Part shown: in pieces, positions 56,715 through 64,000 of the stretch | Layout of the letters: the number at the start of each line of letters is the position of its first letter | How positions within the stretch are numbered: the first letter of the stretch is position 1 | NCBI GenBank assembly: GCA_964019165.1 | Contig: OZ025283.1 | Location: 627,501 to 691,500 of the forward strand | Direction: 5' to 3' | Length of the DNA: 64,000 nt | Origin: Mastigias papua | Taxonomy: Eukaryota > Cnidaria > Scyphozoa > Rhizostomeae > Mastigiidae | The notes under the pieces: generated by a model | The model's database searches: none | What the model was told of the DNA's origin: nothing | Seen by the model: only the letters and a program-made list of their open reading frames with translations | Position numbers and translations under genes: made by a program

Positions 56715-57853
56715 TTAGCAAATTACCCCCTCAAAGTGCTGTTCAGAAAAGTGTAACAAGTTTATGTGGGTTCTGTAAAACTCTGTATAAAGTAATGTAT
56801 GTCTTTCAACAGACCTAGAGAATATGCTTTCCATTCCTTTTGGTTCCATCATGCCAGAGGATCCCTGGAAATTGGCTCTACATTTAGGTTCATGCTCTGC
56901 TCTCCATTGGCAGTATTTGATTTCATCTGATCTATCTTTCTCTTGAAGGGAACATTGTTTGCAGAACTGAGTTAATACTTCAGTGTCTAATACTTTGCCT
57001 GTTTCCATTGAAATCACATTAACTATACCATGGAGAGAGGAATAACCTCTTTTATGCCAGGTTCCATCCCCTGAAACACTTGTTTCAGCCACACCAGAAG
57101 AGTGAGCTGCTTTGTATATTTCATTACCAGCCTCAGTCATTGTTTCTTGGGCAACTGCTTTGGTGGCTCTGTTTACAGCAGCTGCATGCTTGGCATAATT
57201 ATTCAATGCAAGGGGCTCAGGCATATTCATTAGAGCACAGAACTTGGTAGCTCCTTTTCGTCCTTTTCCAATGGAACGCATTGCATATACCAATCTCTGA
57301 TTCACCTCAAATTTAGATTTGTATTTCTTACTTGAGTAAAATACATATTTCCAATTGCAATTCTGGCAGGTAACATGAAAGAATGAAGCTTCTCCACTTC
57401 TTTTCGAATAGACCTCCCGAAATATCATATCTGCATGGTAACATTCTGGGCATAACAAAAGTGAAATTACATACTTGATGATCTCTAAGTCAAAAAATCT
57501 AAAACCATGTGGCTCTATAAAGTACTGTTTACTTTCCTCTGACTGGATACCATATTCATGTGACAAATCTAGCTTCCTTCTTGATAAAATCTTTCGCCCT
57601 GAAGCAGATTTTGGACTTTCATTTTCATCAGCAAATGTTGAGGGGTACTGTTGATGGTCTAGGCCTACAAAGGAAGATTCGTTTTCTCCAACACGATCTG
57701 CTTCAAAAATCTAGGATTGGCTGTTTGAGAACGATTACATTCTGACTGTTTAACTCTAATACTACCCGTATGACGATTTCCTTTAAACTTTGGCTTTCTT
57801 TGATATCCACTACGAGCTTTTCTCTTTCTCTCGTTTCTGCGTGTGCTCTCCAT
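56715..57853 (-). pseudogene. Mutator-like transposase 3, N-terminal two-thirds
   Basis: ATG at 57853 begins MESTRRNERKRKARSGYQRK, then PKFKGNRHTGS, the usual basic N-terminus. One frameshift near 57705 leads into a long frame that stays open to 56715. It contains a treble-clef-like cysteine region (LLCPECYHAD...VTCQNCNWKYVFYSS), RLVYAMRSIGKGRKGATKFC with ALMNMPEPLA, and the conserved SGDGTWHKRGYSSLHGIVNV. It ends with KYCQWRAEHEPKCRANFQGS, MEPKGMESIFSRSVERH and LLYTEFYR. The match to the family stops abruptly before the expected GDGDSK motif near 56775, so the catalytic C-terminal third is missing. It is the best-preserved of three Mutator-like copies in the window. Confidence 0.85.
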
Positions 57854-57929
57854 TGTGATTTGATTTTGAAGATCAGAGAAAGCTGTTGTTGTTGTCTACT
57901 ATACCACAGGTCTAGCATGCAGATAAGTG

Positions 57930-58310
57930 ATTGAGAGGGGTAAAAATTTTCTCCCGGACTTTCGTTTCTGGGTAAAAATGGGTGAAATTAGTCAATGTTC
58001 CCGTTGCTAGGGCATTGCTAAGCAAACTTTTGAATGTGTGGTAAAAAGAAATATCTAATTTATATTGACATATGAATGAGATTCGAAAAATGGAGAGCAC
58101 TACTGCATGATCCACATGTCAAAGTATGTTTTGGACGAGTTTTTGAAATTTGACAATTTTCAAGGTTTTTGGCAATTCTACAGGATGTTCTACCTTAAAG
58201 TATAATTGACTGTTACGTGTTGTCTTTGCCCGGTAGTCTTTCTTTGGTTGTGAGGTGTCTTCTTTGCCGTTTTAGTTTTTTTCTGTCTGGCTCGCAGTCT
58301 GCGTGTTCCA
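57930..58310. other. No recognised feature
   Basis: Flank of the Mutator-like gene. No ORF, repeat or splice pair was identified. Confidence 0.45.
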
Positions 58311-58318
58311 GTTATTTT

Positions 58319-59259
58319 AATATGTATATTGGATGCAGACCTAGAATTACGAAAAGGAGATTAAGATGTGACGGAGAGGACCTAGGGTAGTGTGTAGAAG
58401 ATTTCAGTGGAGAAATGGCAATGGGAAAAGTGGTGAAATATATGAGTGATGTACGAATAATCGAGACTTCATGACGACGTACAGGTGCTATGTATGTTGC
58501 CCTGTACGGAGAAAGAAAAATGTCTGTGCTGCAGTGTGGGAACGAAAACGCTATTGTGTGAGTGATGAATTGGGTAGGGATGGCATGGTGTTGATGACAG
58601 ATGGCTTTAAACAGTAGTAATGCAAGGATACTTTGGAGGTATGGCTAATCGAAAAGATACGTAGAGTAAAAGTAGTATTGCTGGTGTGGTTCACAGGTGA
58701 GTAAATGTAGTGGCAGTGGTCAAAGCTTGGTAGTGCAAGCATAGGGTGAAATAGTGTTGTATGGGTGTTGGATGTGAGGATTTCAGAAAATATGTGGCAC
58801 TTACCGTATATCTTTAAGCATGTCTCCCGTAGCATCCGTCATGAGAAACTTCGTTTTCTTGCCAATATTCATGGCTGCCGCAATGCGCCATTTGAAGTGT
58901 TTGATGCTCCCCTCGGGGTTCCAGTGTAATTGCTGAGGTGAAAAAAGATCGTAAAATACTCTCTGTAGTATGAATATGCAATAGAAAGGGTGGAGAGTAC
59001 GTCCAGGGTATGTTATGGTTAATAAAAATAGACATTTGGGTACAAGAAAACCGTGGCTAGGAAAGTGAGGCTGAAAATGTAAAACTCGTAGGGAAATGTT
59101 AAGAAAATCACGAGGCGGTATTTCTAAAGTTCCCTCGGTTTTATGCCAGAAATCTAGTATTTCGAAGCTCGTTTACAAAGACCTTGATAAAAAAACAGCG
59201 TGATTGTGACTTACCGTTGTTTTCTCCATGAAATGTATTTCATATATTTTGTCACCCAT
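58319..59259 (-). CDS. Candidate three-exon gene of unknown function
   Basis: Exon 1 (59259-59215) encodes MGDKIYEIHFMEKTT and ends ACG|GTAAGT. Exon 2 (58932-58805) follows acceptor TTCACCTCAG, encodes QLHWNPEGSIKHFKWRIAAA then MNIGKKTKFLMTDATGDMLK, and ends ACG|GTAAGTGCC in phase 2. A third segment after TCTCCGTACAG (58501) continues in the right phase: ATYIAPVRRHEVSIIRTSLI, open to a TAA near 58319. Introns would be ~282 and ~303 bp. Splice sites are textbook and phases agree, but exon 3 is compositionally weaker. I do not recognise the protein. It might be a domesticated or transposon-borne gene. An ATAAAAGG box lies 45-55 bp upstream of the start codon. Confidence 0.4.
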
Positions 59260-59302
59260 CTCTCCAACTGAACAAAAACTGATGTAATAGGGGTGTGTGC
59301 TG

Positions 59303-59310
59303 CCTTTTAT
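59303..59310 (-). promoter_or_regulatory. TATA-like box before the candidate gene
   Basis: ATAAAAGG on the minus strand, about 45 bp before ATG 59259, giving a short 5' leader. Support comes only from its position. Confidence 0.3.
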
Positions 59311-59489
59311 TGATGGAGAGACGAAGAATGGAGCCCCGCTGTATCACTCGGCTACTACGGCCGCATGGCCTCATCACATGGGTAGTACGGGTAGGTTTCT
59401 TGGGCCGGGAAAAAGGCTGTTGTCTGATAAAGACCACGAAAGTTTAGCCTCCCGTTTACATGGTGAGCGGTTGCAAAACTAAACTAATA

Positions 59490-60889
59490 CAGTAGAACTC
59501 GCATAATTCGGATCGGCTTTATCCGGATTTCGGTGTATTCCGGACTGAAGTACTAAGTCCAATTAATTTCCTATTGAATTGTACTAAATTAATTCCCATT
59601 ATCCGGATTTCCTAGTCCGGATAAATGCATAAACCGGACTATATGTTTGGGCAATTATGCTATTCTTTTACCGTAGTCCGGATAAACGATCTTAGAAATA
59701 TGTCAATGAGCACAGGTGTATTCTTCACTGTATTACCATATCCTAACTGCATACATTATAACCAATAAGTGACATGACTTCCTGCTTCAAGTAGAGGCCA
59801 GCGTGTTGGCAACACTTTAAAACAATACTCTTTCATAATTATCATGACTTCATAGCGAAAGCATACAGATCGTACGTACCAAGAGAAATATAGAGTAATT
59901 AAATTTTGCGATGAGAACCCGGGAATAAAAAGAAGCGACATAGCGTTAAAGTTTGGAATAAAACCACAGACTTTAAGGCATATGATGAAAGTAGAAACGA
60001 AGAAAAAAGTTTTTAATGTTGTGGAAAATCCGCCAGACGCAAGAAAGGGTACAATAAAGCGTGTAAAAAATGTACGTTTTCCAACATCGAAGCCGCTTTT
60101 ATTATTTGTCTCCGTCAGTATTGTACCGATCCGGATTTGAAAATTGATGGAGACATGCTTGTAGCAAAGGCTGACTATTTCTGAAGGAATTGGGTTGTGA
60201 AAGTTCGGAAATGACCTCGGGATGGATCCACTGATGTAGAAAACGCTACGGAATGGGGGAAATTTTGAAATCAAGCGAAGCAGGGGATACTGAAGTGTGA
60301 AAGAGTGGAAGGTAGGAAAACTAAAGGAGATCCTAAAGTTGTATGAACCAGAGAACATTTTTAGTGCTGATGAAACCGGTCTGTTCTGGCCACTGTTGCC
60401 AGAAAAAGCCTAGAATTCATCGGTACAAAGCAGCATGGTGGTAAAAAACAAGACTAGGATTACTGCATTAGTTGCAGCAAACATGACTGGAAGGGAAAAA
60501 TTGCTGCTGATAGTGGTGGGCAAAAGCCAAAAGCCTCTGGCTTTCAGAAATGTGCTTCATATTCTCGTTACTTACAGGGCAAATAAGAAAGCGTGGATGA
60601 CAAGGGAACTGTTCACTGAATGGTTAATGAAACTAGACAGACAAATAAAACTTAAACATAGAAAAATTGCAATGGTAGTCGACAACTGCACAATCCATCC
60701 GTCAATAGGTATTCAGGAGTGACTTGAATTATGACATTGTACGTGAATCCGAAATATGCTGGGAGTGATCTCCAAACAACAACACACATTTAACGGGGTC
60801 ACAGAAAAAATTTTAGCATAATCCGGATTTGCTTTAATCCGGACGAATTTTGGCGGTCCACTTAGATCCGGATTATGCGAGTTCTACTG
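59490..60889. mobile_element. pogo/Tigger-type element with a TA duplication
   Basis: Ends CAGTAGAACTCGCATAATTC and the inverted GATTATGCGAGTTCTACTG match over the first ~15 bp and continue as TCCGGAT-rich repeats. TA flanks both ends (59488-59489, 60890-60891). Repeated ATCCGGAT/TCCGGA motifs occur in both terminal ~150 bp. The plus strand encodes a decayed CENP-B/Tigger-type transposase. Confidence 0.93.
59895..60760 (+). pseudogene. Tigger-type transposase pseudogene
   Basis: Plus frames: IKFCDENPGIKRSDIALKFG then IKPQTLRHMM (59900-59990, N-terminal helix-turn-helix); CLRQYCTDPDLKIDGDMLVA (second, CENP-B-type HTH); YEPENIFSADETGLFWPLLP (60345-60400, first catalytic Asp); NKTRITALVAANMTGREKLL; KKAWMTRELFTEWLMKLDRQ; and IAMVVDNCTIHPSI (60670-60710, second Asp). 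The third acidic residue, expected ~35 residues on, is not recognisable. Several stops and frameshifts lie between 60050 and 60430, so it is inactive. Normal family length is about 500 residues, and this copy covers most of the first 350. Confidence 0.8.
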
Positions 60890-60899
60890 TAGGAGAATA

Positions 60900-61690
60900 A
60901 TTTAGATTTAGTTTGGACAGGAACCTATGTGCCGTACTTCGTGTTGGTTGACTGGTATAATCCTACACTTTTTTCTGTATGGTGGGATAGCCTCACTCCA
61001 AGAGTAATATCAGTACAATGATACAGTGATGGCGTGTTATAAGAAAAAAAGTTGATGCAGGGTCGACGTTGAGTACTCGAGGTTCGTAATGGTCTGGAGA
61101 TTTCAATATTCAGTGTTCCTTAAAAGGTTGATAAAGTATAATGTCATGAAATTTGTATTTTGGAGTCCTTATATTTAAATAGTCAGGCTAGGAAGAACCT
61201 GTAGGTAATAATAGGAAGCTGTAAAGAATAAAATATACTTGCCGAAATATATACTGTTATAAATGTATCCTATGGTTATGAAATGTTTGTGACCCAGTAG
61301 TCGTTCCTTATAGGCAGTGTCTTACAAACAACATAAGTGTATGCATATGGACCATACTTAAGATTATAATGTTGTTCACTTGTCCCTAAACTGTATGAGA
61401 ACTCTTCAGTTGGGGTACAGAGAGCAGGACAGGACGAAGAAGCTGTGCCTGACAAAAAATTGGAACGGGTATATAGGAGAGGAGGTGGATGATCGACGAA
61501 TTGTAATATGTATTGTACTGTGGAGGTATGGTGGATATGTACGTGATCATACACGGACAAGAGAGTCTCGGTGTGCCATACAGTCACTACGTTGTATGCA
61601 GGTAGTTTAATGGTTGTACTGTGTATGGTGGTAGGGGGTACAACTGAAGATGATTGAATGGGTACTTTGCGAGTCTGTAAATAATGGCAC
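60900..61690. other. No recognised gene
   Basis: Short ORFs on both strands (for example minus 61276-61587) with no motif. No element ends were found. Confidence 0.4.
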
Positions 61691-61699
61691 TAATAATGT

Positions 61700-62455
61700 G
61701 TGACAAATCAGTTGGCACTGTGTGTTACTATGATTATAAGTAGTTAAGGGGTAGAGTGGAAAGTAGAGTACTCGGGAAATCCCCTGCGTTTACTCGTGTG
61801 GGTCACTGACGCGTATGCTCGTACCAGCGGCTGATGTAAATAGCTCAATGATGCTAGCTTGAACTTTGTCACTATCTATTTCTGATGAAACATCCTGATG
61901 CCATTAGTGCAATGAATGGGTGTATGGAGTTGAAAGTTAATAAGGTTTCAAGTATCTCCTGTTTATTATTATGCTAATGACGTAGTGTTTTTGCCTGATA
62001 GACGGGACTGAATGAATACGTGCATTGCATTGGTAAGAAGGAGGACAGTGTCAGTTGAGGGTACTGAATGTGACGTAAATGTTTGTAATGAATGAAAGGG
62101 TCGATAGGTGATTAGGGTACCTTAGGGGTTTGTAACTTTTGGCACTGTGTATGTCTCACAAATCATCCTGTCACTATGATATTAATTAGTTAAGGGGTAG
62201 AGTGGAAAGTAAACAACTCAGGAAATCTCGTGTGTTTACTCGTGTGGGTCACTGACGCGTATGCTCGTACCAGCTGCTGATATAAATAGCTCAATGATGC
62301 TAGCTTGACTTTTGTCACTATCTATTTCTGATGAAACATCCTGATGCCATTAGTGCAATGAATGGGTGTGTAGAGTTTAAAGTAAATAAGTTTTGAAGTA
62401 TCTCCTGTGTAATAGTGCCCTAATGACGTAGTGGTATTACCTGATAGAAGTGTAA
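61700..62455. repeat. Direct duplication, two ~310-bp copies offset by 446 bp
   Basis: Copy 1 (~61710-62020) and copy 2 (~62150-62455) share TTAAGGGGTAGAGTGGAAAG, GGTCACTGACGCGTATGCTC (61801 and 62247), TAGCTCAATGATGCTAGCTT and CTATTTCTGATGAAACATCC, with about 90% identity by eye. The copies lie upstream of the coiled-coil ORF at 62777. They do not look like LTRs, since their ends are not TG...CA with a duplication. Confidence 0.85.
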
Positions 62456-62727
62456 CGTGCTTGGTGCCTATGTAAATGTGTTCTGATGATGTATGGTCAG
62501 AAAGCGCTCTGTTTATTATGTTAAGAAATGAAGACGTAACTCAGTAAGAAGTTGTAAGGTTTCCTCTTCCTTTTGTAGTGTCTTTGACGTAAACAGGTGT
62601 TGCCAGATATACGGTATAATGTTGTTTAGGGTACCGGTTGTGCTCGCAAAAAATATGACAGTATCTATTTTTGGCGAATTATCATCTGACTTAGTAATAA
62701 GCGAAGTAGAAATGTACCTCTGAGTGG

Positions 62728-62734
62728 TATAAAG
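62728..62734 (+). promoter_or_regulatory. TATA box upstream of the coiled-coil ORF
   Basis: TATAAAG at 62728-62734, 43 bp before ATG 62777. With transcription starting ~30 bp downstream the leader would be very short, and ATG 62807 is an alternative start. Confidence 0.35.
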
Positions 62735-62776
62735 GGGAACAATAGTGTGTGTAGTGCAAGGGGTGTGGATGCTCAC

Positions 62777-63406
62777 ATGACTAATGGGTACTGTGTGGTT
62801 AAAAGAATGGATATACGAAGTGGGTCTCAGTTGAAGTGTGGAGCAGGTGGAAGTAAGGAAGAACAAAGTGAGAAAATGGATCCACGAATGAGGATGAAAA
62901 TAATGATAAAAAAGTTGGGGGCAGAGCTAAAGAGAGCGGAGAAGAACATGGAGGTAGTGGAAGAATGTCTACATGTGGCACGGTCTGCAATACATAGAGT
63001 GGAAGACAACGTAAACATGGAAAAGATGCAGATAAGCAGAATGAAGGAAACATGGCGCAGTATAGTGAAGGAGATGGAGGAGATCGAGCTAAGGGCTATC
63101 ATGGAAGAGAGCCTCAATGAGGATTTCGATATTGAAGAAGAAATGGAGGAAGGTGGAAAGGACGCCGGTAAAGAGGACGGGACAAGTGAAGAAGGTAAAG
63201 GAAAAGACGGAAGATGTGAGGCTGTAGGGAAGGAAGAAACATGTGAGGCTGTCGTGATGACATGCGAAGTTGTGTCCATGCAATGCAAAGTTGTAGCGGT
63301 TGGAGGGAAGGCTGCAGGTGCGGTAGAAGAAGAAAGATGCAAAGAGCTGGAGAGAATAGAGAAAACGATTTCAATAACTACAGCGGGTGCACCAATATGG
63401 TCGTAA
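62777..63406 (+). CDS. Intact acidic coiled-coil protein, 209 codons, unknown function
   Basis: The longest undamaged frame here that is not recognisably a transposon gene. ATG 62777 opens MTNGYCVVKRMDIRSGSQLK; ATG 62807 is a second possible start. Residues ~45-120 are strongly heptad-like and charged (KLGAELKRAEKNMEVVEECL, NMEKMQISRMKETWRSIVKE), predicting a coiled coil. An acidic Gly/Lys/Glu-rich stretch follows (EEEMEEGGKDAGKEDGTSEE). Then comes a short Cys-repeat, CEAVGKEETCEAVVMTCEVV continuing SMQCKVV, with cysteines spaced 9, 7 and 7. The C-terminus is AGAPIWS. It has no signal peptide, membrane segment or known domain that I can see. A spliced model with further exons cannot be excluded. 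Confidence 0.5.
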   Translation: MTNGYCVVKRMDIRSGSQLKCGAGGSKEEQSEKMDPRMRMKIMIKKLGAELKRAEKNMEVVEECLHVARSAIHRVEDNVNMEKMQISRMKETWRSIVKEMEEIELRAIMEESLNEDFDIEEEMEEGGKDAGKEDGTSEEGKGKDGRCEAVGKEETCEAVVMTCEVVSMQCKVVAVGGKAAGAVEEERCKELERIEKTISITTAGAPIWS

Positions 63407-63409
63407 GGT

Positions 63410-64000
63410 AGTTACAGGGTTCTCTATGGTGCTTAAGTGCCGTCCCCTCGCTAATGAATTTTTTAAAGTATTTCAATCCCTCGCTCTTATTGAGACTTCG
63501 ACTGCAATTTATTTTAGATGTTGGGTTGTCATTTCAGTGTAATAATTTTCTCACTTTCACTTTTGTGATAAGTAGAGAGATGGTTCGTTTATATGCCGAA
63601 ACATGCCTAAGTTTAGGAGAGTATAAGTTTCATTGTGAAATTGCGTAACTACTTATTGCATGCTAAATGTGATGAGACTACTCATTAGAGTCATTTAGTG
63701 CTGTTATTCACACTTACTTTTGAGTCATACCTTGAACATGTCATGTAGTAAAATGACTGTATAAATTCGATCTCACCCCATTAATAGCATTGGTTCAAAA
63801 ATGTCAACCCCCGCTTATTGCGACCCCCCCCCCCAGCAGGAATGCACCTAAGAGTACCTGTCTATGAAGTAGGTTTCTGGCCCTCCCCCTCGTAAGTAAT
63901 CGGTTAGAATATCCCTGCAATATAATGCAGTCAATGAGTCGATGTAATCATGGTATAGCTATATCCATAGATGATAACTTGTGTATGTGTGTATAGGTTA
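63410..64000. other. No recognised feature
   Basis: 3' flank of the coiled-coil ORF. A C-tract (GACCCCCCCCCCC) lies near 63823. One 64-codon ORF (63454-63648) has no motif. Confidence 0.45.

Noticed and set aside
59756..60358. 200-codon minus ORF
   Set aside because: It is antisense to the Tigger transposase and carries no motif.
61700..62455. LTR pair of a retrotransposon
   Set aside because: The copies do not begin TG or end CA at matching points, the spacer is ~130 bp without coding, and no target duplication was found.
62827..63342. 171-codon minus ORF
   Set aside because: It is the antisense shadow of the acidic coiled-coil ORF, with Ser/Pro-rich content expected from reversed Glu/Arg codons.

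Overview
The window is nuclear DNA from an animal, most likely a marine-type invertebrate. Evidence for this is spliceosomal introns with GTAAGT/AG borders, long (CA)n and (TA)n runs, a tRNA-derived SINE, and a dense mixture of animal transposon families: PIF/Harbinger with Myb/MADF partner genes, THAP-type ISL2EU, Mutator-like, pogo/Tigger, hAT, Tc1/mariner, Ty3/Gypsy and LINE. The phylum cannot be settled from the sequence alone. No complete ordinary single-copy host gene was recognised.

Layout. 1-405 is a near-perfect AT-rich palindrome. About 440-6610 is one continuous satellite of roughly 25-bp units. 6611-9230 is very AT-rich, noncoding, and carries at least six diverged copies of a ~130-bp repeat plus related hairpins. 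9.4-11.4 kb holds a decayed minus-strand Gypsy pol. 11.7-15.5 kb is a Mutator-like transposase gene split by a Harbinger element whose left end has been tandemly triplicated. 15.6-18.5 kb has a ~177-bp repeat on both sides of a (CA)n run, in opposite orientations. 19.1-20.1 kb is a MITE filled with (TA)n. 20.5-24.8 kb is an ISL2EU (THAP) transposase gene split by a nearly complete Harbinger element. 25.9-37.1 kb holds Gypsy remains: an isolated integrase, then gag, zinc knuckle, protease, RT and RNase H. The second set is interrupted by a LINE fragment, a small LTR element and a third Harbinger element. 37.1-40 kb is a second Mutator-like pseudogene broken by MITEs, with a Myb-like gene beside it. 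40.4-44.8 kb is a second ISL2EU-type element with unusually long terminal inverted repeats (TIRs). 44.9-48.7 kb is a decayed gene resembling a superfamily-3 helicase/Rep protein, split by SINEs and by a long-TIR element with a perfect 9-bp target duplication. 51.3-56.1 kb is a larger relative of that element. 56.7-57.9 kb is a third Mutator-like transposase. 58.3-63.4 kb contains a candidate multi-exon gene, a Tigger element, a 446-bp-spaced direct duplication and an intact 209-codon coiled-coil ORF.

The main theme is nested insertion that can be read at base level. Several elements have clear target-site duplications, and removing the element with one duplication copy rejoins the reading frame of the older transposon gene. 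Each Harbinger element pairs a transposase with a Myb/SANT or MADF protein on the opposite strand and has its own dense cluster of short palindromic motifs near its ends, a plausible binding site for that partner. In the 40.4-44.8 kb element the two long TIRs each sit just upstream of an inward-reading gene, so the TIRs may double as promoters. The least explained items are the palindrome-satellite block at the start, the long-TIR family with its unnamed RING-containing protein, and the coiled-coil ORF at the end.
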